DNA of 64,000 nt from Bacteroidota bacterium (GTDB lineage: Bacteria > Bacteroidota > Bacteroidia > Bacteroidales > Bacteroidaceae): the NCBI GenBank assembly GCA_023425865.1, contig JAFABV010000026.1, forward strand, positions 38,046 through 102,045. Direction: 5' to 3'. This document shows positions 41,309 to 50,260 of the stretch, piece after piece (within the stretch, counting starts at the first letter, position 1; every line of letters begins with the position of its first letter). The position numbers and the translations under genes are program-made. The notes beneath the pieces are model-generated. The model was not told the DNA's origin. It did no database searches and worked only from the letters and a program-made list of their open reading frames with translations.

Positions 41309-43480
41309 ATGACGACCAAGTTTCAATGTATTATTCTGTTTTTGCTGACCTCGGTTGCTGTCATGGCAGTTCCCGTGCGTCGTGGCCAGTGGATCACCGT
41401 TACGTTGACAGATGGCAGTGTGGTAACCGTTGAAGCCTGTGGCGACGAGCACGCGCATTATTGGCAGTCGGCCGACGGCCAGCGGTATCTCAAGGATGAG
41501 GCCACGGGCGCTTTTCGGGCTTGGCAGGAAAGTGACGCCAAGCGCATCGCCTCGAAGCGGAGTCAGGTCAGTCAGTTGCGCCAGCGCAAGACGTCAGCCC
41601 GGCGAGCATCTGCCGAAAGTTTGTACAAGGGGCAGCGAAAAGGACTCATCATCTTGGTGCAGTTTTCAGATAGGAAATTCAAAAGCGCCGACCCTGCCGC
41701 ATTCTTCAACAGTGTGGCCAATGAGCAAGGGTTTAGTCAGCAAGGATTCAAGAGCAGTGTAAAAGATTACTTCCGCGCGCAGAGTGGGGGTGCCTTCGAG
41801 ATCGACTTCGACGTAGTGGGGCCTGTGACCATGCCTAACGGGTACGCCTATTATGGCGGTAATAATGATTATAAGGTGGGTGAAATGATTCACGATGCCT
41901 GTGTAGGCGCAGACAGCACCGTCGATTTTTCCAATTACGACTGGGATAAGGACGGTGAGGCCGAGGAGGTGTATGTGTTGTATGCCGGTTATGGCGAGGC
42001 AGATAATACCAGTGTCACCAACTATATTTGGCCACACATGTACGCGCTGAGCGCCTACGACTATTATAAAGGCACCACACTTAGGCTCGACAATACGGTG
42101 ATTGACGTGTATGCCTGTTCCAACGAGTTGGGGAGTGATGCCAACTACAATGGCATCGGCACCATCTGCCATGAGTTCTCGCACTGCTTGGGGCTACCCG
42201 ATATGTACGACACCAGCGCTAATGGCGTCAACTTCGGTATGGGGTCGTGGGATCTGATGGACTATGGTAGCTATAACGATGATGGCAACACACCTGCGAG
42301 CTATACTGGCTACGAGCGTATGGTCATCGGATGGTCAACCCCCATCGAGCTTACTGGTGATACAACGGTGACCGACCTGAAGCCCGTGAGCGAGATGGGG
42401 CAGAGTTACATCATCTACAACCAGGGCAACCGAAACGAATACTATATTCTCGACAACCGACAACTCACGGGCTATGACACTGCACTTCCTGCTTCAGGCA
42501 TGATCATTTCTCACATCGACTACGATGAGGATATATGGTATGCCAACATTGTCAATGCTACCGGTTACGATTCTTATTCGGGTATCTCCAACACTCACCA
42601 GCGTTCCACCATCTTCCATGCCGATAATGATGATGATTTCTACACACAGGAGGGCGATGCTTTTCCCTTCCTGGGCAACGACAGTCTGACCGCCAGGTCT
42701 AATCCGTCAACGCTACTCTACAACGCCAACACCGACGGTACCTACAATTTAGGTTTCGGTCTGTGGGGCATCACGCAAAACGGCGACGGTACCATGTCGT
42801 TCCGCTTTGGTACCGATACCTTGCAAACCGACAATACTCCCGTTGAGATTCCTGCCGACGGAATATTGCTTCACGAGACCTTCGACAACTGTGCCGGTAC
42901 GGGTGGCAACGATGTCAGGTATAGCGGTTCGGTAGCCAGCGCGTCGTTCTTGCCCGACCTCAGTGGATGGAAGGTGGTGAGAGCCTACGGCGGCGACAAA
43001 TGCGCTCGCTTTGGCAGCTCTACCGCAGGCACCGGTGTCGTCATCTCACCCAAGTTTACATTGCCGGGCGACACCGTCACCTTGAGCTTCCGCGCCGCGG
43101 GCTGGGATGCACAGGGCGATGGCACTAATCTCACGTTGAGTCTGAGCACTACAGCCGCCAAGTTTGTCGATTCGGGCAGTTCCGACCTCCGTCTTACCAT
43201 GACTAAAGGCGCCTGGACCATCTACACCGTTAAGATTGTGGGCAAGGGAAATGTAACCTTGACGTTCACTCCCTCCAAGCGCTTCTTCCTCGATGACGTG
43301 ACGGTGCAGGCCAAGCAATCAGCTACCTCCGCCACAGGCATCGCCGAAATACAGTCGCCACCTTCCGTGCAAGGTGGTGGCAAGGGCATCTACACCATCA
43401 GCGGGCAGTACGTGGGCACCGACCTTCAGACCCTTCCCCACGGCATTTACATCGTTGACGGAAAGAAGGTGGTGAAATGA
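41309..43480 (+). CDS. Secreted M6-family metallopeptidase with C-terminal sorting-type tail
   Basis: A 723-residue secreted protease. A signal peptide (cut near VMA-VP) is followed by a pro-segment (~25-110) and the M6 (immune inhibitor A-like) catalytic domain. That domain starts GLIILVQFSDRKF and carries the zinc motif HEFSHCLGLPD (His288, Glu289, His292), followed by MGSWDLMDYGSYN. From ~515 there is a jelly-roll domain (ILLHETFDNC...FFLDDVTVQ). The last ~30 residues, GIYTISGQYV...LPHGIYIVDGKKVVK, form the short C-terminal tail common to exported Prevotella proteins. The likely role is degradation of external protein. It lies directly downstream of SusC/SusD. Confidence 0.9.
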   Translation: MTTKFQCIILFLLTSVAVMAVPVRRGQWITVTLTDGSVVTVEACGDEHAHYWQSADGQRYLKDEATGAFRAWQESDAKRIASKRSQVSQLRQRKTSARRASAESLYKGQRKGLIILVQFSDRKFKSADPAAFFNSVANEQGFSQQGFKSSVKDYFRAQSGGAFEIDFDVVGPVTMPNGYAYYGGNNDYKVGEMIHDACVGADSTVDFSNYDWDKDGEAEEVYVLYAGYGEADNTSVTNYIWPHMYALSAYDYYKGTTLRLDNTVIDVYACSNELGSDANYNGIGTICHEFSHCLGLPDMYDTSANGVNFGMGSWDLMDYGSYNDDGNTPASYTGYERMVIGWSTPIELTGDTTVTDLKPVSEMGQSYIIYNQGNRNEYYILDNRQLTGYDTALPASGMIISHIDYDEDIWYANIVNATGYDSYSGISNTHQRSTIFHADNDDDFYTQEGDAFPFLGNDSLTARSNPSTLLYNANTDGTYNLGFGLWGITQNGDGTMSFRFGTDTLQTDNTPVEIPADGILLHETFDNCAGTGGNDVRYSGSVASASFLPDLSGWKVVRAYGGDKCARFGSSTAGTGVVISPKFTLPGDTVTLSFRAAGWDAQGDGTNLTLSLSTTAAKFVDSGSSDLRLTMTKGAWTIYTVKIVGKGNVTLTFTPSKRFFLDDVTVQAKQSATSATGIAEIQSPPSVQGGGKGIYTISGQYVGTDLQTLPHGIYIVDGKKVVK

Positions 43481-43504
43481 TACGCGCCACCGCTGTAACA
43501 TCGT

Positions 43505-43538
43505 GCGTGCCGGCAAGTCTGTAAGACGGCCGGCACGC
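43505..43538 (+). terminator. Hairpin after the M6 peptidase gene
   Basis: A perfect 10-bp GC-rich stem (GCGTGCCGGC / GCCGGCACGC) with a 14-nt loop lies 24 bp after the stop. It has no U-tract. Confidence 0.55.
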
Positions 43539-43664
43539 TTGCGTTGTAGGTCACGCCCTCAGTTGCGCCGTCCCGCAGTTGGTCTGTCCGCGATTCTGTA
43601 AGTATGTTACTTTGTCTTTAAGTCTATTTAAGGTTAAAGATTTGAAAAGCAGCCGAAAAGGTGG

Positions 43665-43672
43665 TAACTTTG
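43665..43672 (+). promoter_or_regulatory. TAnnTTTG promoter of gpmI with matching -33 TTTG
   Basis: TAACTTTG is preceded by TTTG at 43641-43644 (20-bp spacer), the fullest match to the Bacteroidota promoter in the window. It lies 55 bp before the ATG. Confidence 0.75.
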
Positions 43673-43727
43673 CATGACCCAATAGGGTGTGTAATTAGTA
43701 TCAACTTTATTTTAAGATAAAAAGATT

Positions 43728-45275
43728 ATGGCAAAGAAGGCTTTATTGATGATCCTCGATGGATGGGGAAACGGCAAGCATGGCAAGGGTGACGTGATAT
43801 TCAACACGCCGACACCTTACCTCGACTATCTCAACGCAACCAGCGCACACTCACAGCTCAACGCCAGCGGTGAAGATGTGGGTTTGCCCGACGGTCAGAT
43901 GGGTAACTCTGAGGTGGGTCACCTCAACATCGGTGCAGGACGCGTCGTGTACCAGGACTTAGTGAAGATCAACAAGGCCTGCCAGAGCGGTGACATCTTA
44001 AAGAACAAAGGCATCGTTGAGGCATATAGTTATGCTCAGCGCACTGGCAAGAAGCTCCACCTCATGGGACTTACCTCTGACGGCGGCGTACACTCAAGCC
44101 TCGACCATCTCTTCAAGCTCATCGAGGTGGGTAAGGAGTATGGGTTGAAAGACCTGTATGTTCACTGCTTCATGGACGGTCGCGACACCGACCCCAAGAG
44201 CGGCAAGGGCTTCATCGAGCAAGTGCAGCAGGTGTGCGACGCCAACGGTGCACATATTGCCTCTATCATCGGCCGTTTCTACGCCATGGATCGCGACAAG
44301 CGATGGAACCGCGTGAAAGAGGCCTACGACCTGCTCGTAGAGGGTCAGGGCAAGCAGGCCACCGACATGGTGAAGGCCATGGAGGAGAGCTATGCCGAAG
44401 GCGTTACCGATGAGTTTATCAAGGCCATCAACAATTCTACTGTCAACGGTACTATTCAGGAGGGCGACGTGGTGATCTTCATCAACTTCCGCAACGACCG
44501 CGCCAAGGAGCTTACACAGGTGCTCACCCAGCAGGACCTGCCCGAGGAGGGTATGCACACCATCAAGGAGCTGCAGTACTACACCATGACGCCTTACGAC
44601 GCTAACTTCAAGAACGTCACCGTGCTCTTCCCCAAGGAGAACGTAGAGAATACCCTCGGTGAGTATCTCTCTAACAAGGGACTGCGCCAGCTGCATACCG
44701 CTGAGACGGAGAAATACGCGCACGTGACATTCTTCTTCAATGGTGGTCGCGAGGCACCCTACGAGGGCGAAGACCGCATCTTGGTGCCCTCTCCCAAGGT
44801 GGCCACCTACGACCTCAAGCCCGAGATGAGCGCCTACGAGGTAAAGGATAAGTTGGTGGGTGCCATCAACACCCAGGAGTACGACTTCATCGTGGTGAAC
44901 TTCGCCAATGGCGACATGGTGGGTCATACGGGTGTCTACAACGCCATTGCCAAGGCTGTATGGGCCGTTGACCAGTGCGTACACGATGTCATCGAGGCCG
45001 CCAAGGCCAACGACTACGAGGCCATCATCATTGCCGACCACGGTAATGCCGACAATGCCATCAACGAGGACGGTACACCCAATACAGCGCACTCGCTCAA
45101 CCCCGTGCCCTTCATCTACGTGACCAACAACAACAGCGCCACGGTGAAGAACGGTCGTCTGGCCGATGTGGCTCCCTCTATCCTGCATATCATGGGATTG
45201 GAGCAGCCAGCCGACATGACGGGCGAGAACCTCATCAACGATAGCGGGGTGAGCGCAGCCGCATACACCAAGTAA
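43728..45275 (+). CDS. gpmI: 2,3-bisphosphoglycerate-independent phosphoglycerate mutase
   Basis: A 515-residue manganese-dependent glycolytic enzyme interconverting 3- and 2-phosphoglycerate. The alkaline-phosphatase-like metal site starts at LMILDGWG (Asp11), and the phosphoserine nucleophile is Ser61 in MGNSEVGHLNIGAGR. HCFMDGRDTDPKSG, IIGRFYAMDRDKRW, TFFFNGGREAPYEGEDR, VNFANGDMVGHTG and IIADHGNADN complete the family motifs. The length is typical. It has a strong promoter and a perfect terminator, so it is monocistronic and probably highly expressed. Confidence 0.97.
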   Translation: MAKKALLMILDGWGNGKHGKGDVIFNTPTPYLDYLNATSAHSQLNASGEDVGLPDGQMGNSEVGHLNIGAGRVVYQDLVKINKACQSGDILKNKGIVEAYSYAQRTGKKLHLMGLTSDGGVHSSLDHLFKLIEVGKEYGLKDLYVHCFMDGRDTDPKSGKGFIEQVQQVCDANGAHIASIIGRFYAMDRDKRWNRVKEAYDLLVEGQGKQATDMVKAMEESYAEGVTDEFIKAINNSTVNGTIQEGDVVIFINFRNDRAKELTQVLTQQDLPEEGMHTIKELQYYTMTPYDANFKNVTVLFPKENVENTLGEYLSNKGLRQLHTAETEKYAHVTFFFNGGREAPYEGEDRILVPSPKVATYDLKPEMSAYEVKDKLVGAINTQEYDFIVVNFANGDMVGHTGVYNAIAKAVWAVDQCVHDVIEAAKANDYEAIIIADHGNADNAINEDGTPNTAHSLNPVPFIYVTNNNSATVKNGRLADVAPSILHIMGLEQPADMTGENLINDSGVSAAAYTK

Positions 45276-45307
45276 GTAAGGCTGTAAGCTGAACCCTCTT
45301 AACCCAC

Positions 45308-45343
45308 AACGCCCAACTTCCGGACTGCCGGAAGTTGGGCGTT
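45308..45343 (+). terminator. Terminator of gpmI
   Basis: A perfect 16-bp stem (AACGCCCAACTTCCGG / CCGGAAGTTGGGCGTT) with an ACTG loop is followed by ATTCTT. Confidence 0.88.
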
Positions 45344-45380
45344 ATTCTTACATCAGTAGGATGGCGACAAGGGTATTTGC

Positions 45381-45534
45381 ACCATGTTCGGCCTCGGAGG
45401 TGTGGATGTTGATCAGGCATTACCACCATGTGTTGCCTCGGAGATGTGGATGTTGAACAGGCATTACCACCATGTTTTGCCTCAGAGATGTGGACGTTGA
45501 ACAGGCATTACCACCATGTTTTGTCTCGCCGAGG
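45381..45534 (+). repeat. 44-bp tandem repeat (about 3.5 units)
   Basis: The segment starting ACCATGTT recurs at 45381, 45425, 45469 and 45513, a constant 44-bp period. Units contain CCTCGGAG-GTGTGGATGTTGA and CAGGCATTACC. A related 43/86-bp array lies at 46535-46795. Confidence 0.85.
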
Positions 45535-45551
45535 CAAAAGCCCTCCCTCTC

Positions 45552-46066
45552 CTCTGTGCCTCTGCGTGCCCCAAAAACTCACCTATGGGAAATAACCATA
45601 CCTCTGCTCGGTTATTTTCAACACGGAAAACACGGAAATTTCGGAATTACCATCCGGCACATTTTGATAATACGGATCATCGCTTTGCGATGGGCGGATG
45701 TTACGGAACCTGCGTGCGTTTACTCCCATTCTCCATTCCTTCTCAGGCCGTCGGCCCTCTCTGTCCCCCTCTTCATCGAAGATGCAAACTCCAAAATCTC
45801 TGCGCCTCTGCGTGCCCCAAAAACAATTCGTGCTTGTGCATGATATGTATCGCACACATGGATTTGTGGAACAACGGATGACTCGGAATTTTCGGAATTT
45901 CCATCCGGCACATTTTGATAGTACGGATCATCGCTTTGCGATGGACGGATGTTACGGAGCCTGCGTGCGTTTACTCCCATTCTTCATTCCTCCTCAGGCC
46001 GTCGGCCCTCTCTGCTCCCCCTCTTCATTGAAGATGCAAAACTCTAAACTCTCTGCGTCTCTGCGT
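45552..46066 (+). repeat. ~247-bp tandem repeat, locus 1 (2 copies plus a stub)
   Basis: Copies begin at 45552 and 45798 (CTCTG-G-CTCTGCG), with a stub at 46051. Each copy includes an AACACGGAAAACACGGAA segment, a small hairpin CATCGC-TTT-GCGATG and GGCCGTCGGCC. The second copy has a divergent replacement at ~45823-45888. The same unit is tandem at 54668-55442. With 45276-46929 this forms a 1.65-kb stretch without a gene. Confidence 0.9.
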
Positions 46067-46155
46067 GCCCCCCTAAACTTGGCGTTCTAAATCCCGTTCT
46101 CTCCATGCCATCCTTCTCTCCAGAACTTGCTATCCTCCTCTGCCGTGTTCTCCTA

Positions 46156-46422
46156 CCCCGAAGGGGTTGAACTCTTGATAGGGCAGGGTTGGCGCGAAGC
46201 GACTACCCTGTCTACCCGTCGTATCGAAAGTATAAGAACTCTGTAAGAGTTCAACGTTTTATGGTTTGCGGTCGATGGGATGTGTGGTTGGTGCGGATGC
46301 TCGTTGAACTCCTACAGAGTTCAACCATCCGGTGCAAGCATAGACACGGTAGGCACGTCATGTCTCCCTTCGGTCGCCATGCGTGCCAACCGTGCCCTAT
46401 CAAGCGTTTATCCCCTTCGGGG
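46156..46422. mobile_element. 267-bp foldback / MITE-like element with 41-bp inverted ends
   Basis: The left end (46156-46196) and right end (46382-46422) are inverted copies matching at 36 of 41 positions. Both outer edges are CCCCGAAGGGG. Inside, two further palindromes (GAACTCTGTAAGAGTTC at 46236-46252 and GAACTCCTACAGAGTTC at 46306-46322) also mirror each other. No ORF and no clear target duplication were seen. A MITE-like origin is inferred; a large stable RNA/DNA cruciform is the alternative. Confidence 0.5.
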
Positions 46423-46534
46423 AAGCAAGCAAGGGGTGATGGATGCTGGGCATCTCCTCTATAGGTGAATAATACAACGCGAACCCCATCTGAGGGTTTC
46501 GCTCGTGCCTCGCGAAGCCCTCAGCTATTGAGCG

Positions 46535-46795
46535 GTGCCTCGCCGAGGCAGACTGCAATGGGTGGATGAGACGGATGACTGCAACGGGGTGGACGGTGAC
46601 ACAGGCATTACCACCATGTTTGGCCTCGGAGAGGCAGACTGCAATGGGTGGATGAGACGGATGACTGCAACGGGATGGACGGTGACACAGGCATTACCAC
46701 CATGTTTGGTCTCGGAGAGGCAGATTACGATGGGTGGATGAGACGGATGACTACGATGGGTGGATGAGACGGATGACTACGATGGGCGGATGAAC
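46535..46795 (+). repeat. 86-bp and 26-bp tandem repeats upstream of ung
   Basis: About 2.3 copies of an 86-bp unit (ACCATGTTTGG at 46613 and 46699) are followed by about three copies of a 26-bp unit (TACGATGG at 46726, 46752, 46778). The sequence shares the CAGGCATTACCACCATGTT motif with the 44-bp array at 45381. Confidence 0.8.
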
Positions 46796-46834
46796 CTTAA
46801 AAATAAGCCTCGCATCTTATCATAGGGTTCGGGG

Positions 46835-46850
46835 TATTTTTGTACCTTTG
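46835..46850 (+). promoter_or_regulatory. Two adjoining TAnnTTTG boxes before ung
   Basis: TATTTTTG (46835-46842) and TACCTTTG (46843-46850) lie head to tail, 80 bp before the ung ATG. Either could act as the -7 element. Confidence 0.55.
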
Positions 46851-46929
46851 TACACGCGTGGGGGCAAGTCCCCATGGCGTCGGCACCATGGTGCCGACAC
46901 ACTCACATCCCAAACATCTATCCTGCATC

Positions 46930-47595
46930 ATGAACGTAAAGATAGAACCCTCGTGGCATGACCATCTCGAAGTTGAGTTTGCCAAGCCCTATTTCGCCGC
47001 ACTCACCGACCAAGTGCGCGAGGAGTATACGCACCATGCGTGTTATCCACCCGCACGATTAGTGTTCAACGCCTTCAACCTTTGCCCTTTTGACAAAGTC
47101 AAAGTGGTCATCATTGGCCAGGACCCTTATCACGAACCCGGGCAGGCCATGGGACTGAGTTTCTCGGTGCCCGAGGGCGTGGCGATGCCACCATCATTGG
47201 TTAATATCTTCAAGGAAATAGCCGACGACTTAGGCACGCCGATGCCACAGAATGGCGACCTCACGCGCTGGGCAGAGCAGGGAGTGTTGCTGCTTAATGC
47301 CACGCTCACCGTGCGTGCCCATCAGGCCAATAGCCATCAGCGGTTAGGGTGGAGCACCTTCACCGATGCCGCCATCCAGGCCCTGAGTACCCATCGCGAG
47401 CATCTGGTCTACATGCTGTGGGGTGGTTATGCCCGTAGCAAACGATATCTTATCGACCAGCAGCGCAATCTTGTGTTAGAGTCGGTGCATCCCTCCCCGC
47501 TCTCCGCCAACCGTGGCGGGTGGTTCGGGCAGCACCAGTTCTCGCGCTGCAACGCCTATCTCAAAAGTGTGGGAGAGCAAGAAATCAGCTGGTAG
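46930..47595 (+). CDS. ung: Uracil-DNA glycosylase (family 1)
   Basis: A 221-residue UDG that excises uracil from DNA. The water-activating motif is GQDPYH with Asp65, followed by GQAMGLSFSVP. LLNATLTVR and the DNA-intercalating HPSPLS-ANRGGWFGQHQFS region near the C-terminus complete the family-1 pattern. I chose ATG 46930. The frame is open 30 codons further up, but that part includes the promoter boxes and is unlike the family. The gene lies directly after the repeat island. Confidence 0.96.
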   Translation: MNVKIEPSWHDHLEVEFAKPYFAALTDQVREEYTHHACYPPARLVFNAFNLCPFDKVKVVIIGQDPYHEPGQAMGLSFSVPEGVAMPPSLVNIFKEIADDLGTPMPQNGDLTRWAEQGVLLLNATLTVRAHQANSHQRLGWSTFTDAAIQALSTHREHLVYMLWGGYARSKRYLIDQQRNLVLESVHPSPLSANRGGWFGQHQFSRCNAYLKSVGEQEISW

Positions 47596-47731
47596 TCGGC
47601 AGTGAGGAAAGTGGGTCGGCACAGTAGCGTGTCGGGAGACGGACTGCACGAGCCGACCGTGTGCGCATGGGTATCTGAGCCAGCACCATCCGCTTTCCTT
47701 CGTGTCAAACATTCATCTTAGCTTAAAGATT

Positions 47732-48358
47732 ATGCAACTGCATATTATTCAAGTGGGCGACGTACTGGTGTCGCCCGATATTTTCACGGAGAAATTTTGT
47801 TGCGACCTTGACGTTTGCAAGGGACGATGCTGTATAGAGGGCGATGCCGGCGCGCCGGTGACGCTCGATGACATCGCGGGATTGGAAGACAGTCTCGACA
47901 CCGTGTGGCCATCATTGTCGGCGTCAGCGCAGGCTGTCATCGACAAGCAGGGTGTGGTCTATACTGACAAAGACGGCGACCTGGTGACCAGCATCGTGGG
48001 AGGAAAAGATTGTGTGTTCACCTGTTACGACGACATACAGGATTTCTCTGACGGTCACACCATATCCCATTGCTGCCTTTGTGCCACCGAGCGTGCTTAC
48101 CGGGCAGGCAAGCTCAACTGGAGCAAGCCCATCTCATGCGCGCTCTATCCCATCCGTGAGAAGCGTTTTCAGGATGGCACCGTGGGACTGAACTATCACC
48201 GCTGGGAGATCTGCAAGGCAGCTGTCAAGAAGGGCAAGGCGCTCAACCTGCCCCTTTATGTATTCTTGAAAGAGCCGTTGATACGCCGTTTCGGACAGTC
48301 GTGGTACGACGAGCTGTGCGCGGTGGCCGAGCAGTTGCTCCAAGAGGTAGGGCATTAG
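47732..48358 (+). CDS. DUF3109-family cysteine-rich protein
   Basis: A 208-residue protein of the DUF3109 family, related to YkgJ-type zinc/iron-chelating proteins. A Cys cluster opens it (FCCDLDVCKGRCCIEGDAGAPV; Cys23, 24, 29, 33, 34). More cysteines follow in KDCVFTCYDD, HCCLCATERAYRAG, SCALYPIREK and WEICKAAVKKG. The spacing suggests metal or Fe-S cluster binding. The function is unknown. I chose ATG 47732 since the conserved sequence begins immediately after it. It overlaps the end of the convergent AraC gene by 4 nt. Confidence 0.85.
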   Translation: MQLHIIQVGDVLVSPDIFTEKFCCDLDVCKGRCCIEGDAGAPVTLDDIAGLEDSLDTVWPSLSASAQAVIDKQGVVYTDKDGDLVTSIVGGKDCVFTCYDDIQDFSDGHTISHCCLCATERAYRAGKLNWSKPISCALYPIREKRFQDGTVGLNYHRWEICKAAVKKGKALNLPLYVFLKEPLIRRFGQSWYDELCAVAEQLLQEVGH

Positions 48359-49257
48359 TCTTTTGGGGTGGTGTCGTTGAGGCTTTTGCGATAGGCCGTG
48401 GGACTCATGCCCACGTGTTGCTTGAAGTATTTCCCCAAGAAACTCTGGTTGGGGAAATGCAGTTCCTCGGTAATCTCCTTGATGCTTTTGGTGGTGTTGC
48501 GCAGCATGTTGCGCAGCTGCATGACCACATAGTTGTCTATCCAGCTGTTGGGAGTCTGGTGGCTCACCTGCCTGATGGTCTCCGAGAGATATTTCGGCGT
48601 GATATTCAATTGCAGTGCGTACCATCCCACGCGTCGCTCCTTGCGGTAGTTGCGCTCTAACAAAGCCATGAATTTCATGTATATCTTCTCAGCGCCCACC
48701 GTTGTCTGCGTGTCGCTCTCTTGCAGTTTGGCAATGGTGTCGCCGGTGTCGTAGATGAGCGCCTGCATCAGCGAGCGCACCGTGTCGCGGCGGAATTGGT
48801 GCTTGGTGTCTTGCACCTTCAACTTGATGAGGTGGAAGTAGTCGATGATGTTCTGCGCTTCCTGGTCAGAGAGGTGGAACACGGGATGCGTGCGTGAGAA
48901 GGTATAGAGCAGTGATAACTCATGCACCCCCGAGACGATATCCCTGAAAAACCGTTCAGAGATGGCAATGGCTATTCCTGAGCTGTCGGCGCTCACGTCG
49001 AAATTGTCGACGAACGGCGAGCCGCTGATGATGATGATGTCGTTAGCCCGCACCTCATATTCCACCGTGTTGACGCTATAACGCATGTTCCCCTTGAGGC
49101 ACAAGGCCAGGAAGATGCATTTCATGGTTCTCGCCTCCTGGGGCTTAGGCATATGGGCAATCTCATCTACCAGTACCAGATCATTGTCAATGGCACTGCC
49201 GTTGGTGGCGAGCTTGATGCTCGCTATGCTGATGACCTGTTGCTTAATATTGCTCAT
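48355..49257 (-). CDS. AraC-family transcriptional regulator
   Basis: A 300-residue regulator with an N-terminal cupin-like sensing domain (~25-140, MKCIFLALCLKGNMRYSVNTVEYEVRANDIIIISGSPFVDN) and a C-terminal AraC DNA-binding domain (~205-295). The latter carries RRVGWYALQLNITPKYLSETIRQVSHQTPNSWIDNYVVMQLRNMLRNTTKSIKEITEELHFPNQSFLGKYFKQHVGMSPTAYRKS. I chose ATG 49257 because a TATCTTTG box lies 21 bp before it. The frame is open to 49350, which would overlap the upstream gene by 8 nt. It may regulate the adjacent orphan glycosidase-domain genes, but this is inference only. Confidence 0.88.
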   Translation of the reverse strand: MSNIKQQVISIASIKLATNGSAIDNDLVLVDEIAHMPKPQEARTMKCIFLALCLKGNMRYSVNTVEYEVRANDIIIISGSPFVDNFDVSADSSGIAIAISERFFRDIVSGVHELSLLYTFSRTHPVFHLSDQEAQNIIDYFHLIKLKVQDTKHQFRRDTVRSLMQALIYDTGDTIAKLQESDTQTTVGAEKIYMKFMALLERNYRKERRVGWYALQLNITPKYLSETIRQVSHQTPNSWIDNYVVMQLRNMLRNTTKSIKEITEELHFPNQSFLGKYFKQHVGMSPTAYRKSLNDTTPKD

Positions 49258-49277
49258 GCTCGATATGTTCTTTTCTA

Positions 49278-49285
49278 CAAAGATA
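49278..49285 (-). promoter_or_regulatory. TAnnTTTG promoter box for the AraC gene
   Basis: TATCTTTG on the minus strand lies inside the open frame upstream of Met at 49257. It decides that start. Confidence 0.55.
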
Positions 49286-49342
49286 GGCTTTTTAGCTGAT
49301 ACCGCAATGCTTGCAGGTGCTAAAGTCAGTGTCTTACCGTTC

Positions 49343-50260
49343 TTATTCATAGAAATCGTGTACCCGGCGGGTGGCGGTTTCTATGGTCATGACATCAAAT
49401 ATCTGTGTTGTTCTGAACCTTCTGTCGCCCCATACGGTGACGTTGCGAAGGTGGCGGCGCGGAAATAGCGGGAAGGCTTGTTCGTCTAATTCGCCAGTGC
49501 AGATATACTCCATGCCGCCAATGTTGATGTATTCGCCCCGTTTGGCATCGCGCAGGGTGATGTAGATGCCACCCACGAATCCTTGTCCGAACTCATAACT
49601 CACGCTGTCGTTCTGGCTGTCTTTGTAGTAGTAACTGCGGCTGTGTACGGTCTTGGTGGCGGCGTAAAACTGTCGCTGTGCCACCATCAGCTCATGTTCT
49701 TCGCGCTCACTTGCCGAGCGCCACAGTGCCGGGTCGAAGGTGGCCATGTTCCAGCTGGGCGTGTAGGTGCGGCCGTCGATGGTCTCAGCGCCATTGGTGT
49801 TGAGTCGCGAATTGGCGTTTCTGCATAGCCAGTTGCCGTCGCTGTAGTGACTGAATGGCTCACCATCGGCATTAGTGCCGTAAAACTCCACCGCCACCTG
49901 GCGGCGTTCAACGCTTGGACAGGTGGGAGAGTAGAGCAGGGCTATGGTGTTGGTGTCATTCCTCATGTAGCGTGTCACGTCAAAGGTCATGGCCTTGGGC
50001 GTGTGGTCATCGCTGTCGCGTAACGGGTAATAGGTGGCAGTGCCCACGATGAAGCCGTTGACATAGAGCTTAAACAGTCCGGTGGAGGCCACGTTGACCG
50101 TAGCGCGAAGCGGTCGCCCGTTGCACAGGTAGTTCTGCCTGAACCACACGTGCGCTAAACTGTCGGGCACCGGATGGGCTATCCAGTGCGCGCTGATGGT
50201 CTGCGCGTGCGCCACGCCGAGGGCCATTTGGAGCAGTATGAGCAATAATAACCTCTTCAT
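49343..50260 (-). CDS. Secreted protein with alpha-L-rhamnosidase N-terminal domains only
   Basis: A 305-residue secreted protein (signal peptide 1-19, mature QTISAHWIAHP). The first half matches the N-terminal beta-sandwich of GH78 rhamnosidases (RATVNVASTGLFKLYVNGFIVGTATYYPLRDSDDHTPKAMTFDVTRYMRNDTNTIALLY). The second half resembles their next sandwich, the CBM67-like one (YEFGQGFVGGIYITLRDAKRGEYINIGGMEYICTGELD). The catalytic (alpha/alpha)6 domain is missing, so hydrolysis is not expected; sugar binding is possible. The start overlaps the stop of the upstream gene by ATGA, implying coupled translation. Confidence 0.65.
   Translation of the reverse strand: MKRLLLLILLQMALGVAHAQTISAHWIAHPVPDSLAHVWFRQNYLCNGRPLRATVNVASTGLFKLYVNGFIVGTATYYPLRDSDDHTPKAMTFDVTRYMRNDTNTIALLYSPTCPSVERRQVAVEFYGTNADGEPFSHYSDGNWLCRNANSRLNTNGAETIDGRTYTPSWNMATFDPALWRSASEREEHELMVAQRQFYAATKTVHSRSYYYKDSQNDSVSYEFGQGFVGGIYITLRDAKRGEYINIGGMEYICTGELDEQAFPLFPRRHLRNVTVWGDRRFRTTQIFDVMTIETATRRVHDFYE

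Noticed and set aside
46189..46464. 91-codon frame across the foldback element
   Set aside because: It runs through inverted repeats and has no domain or start context; the element is better explained as non-coding.
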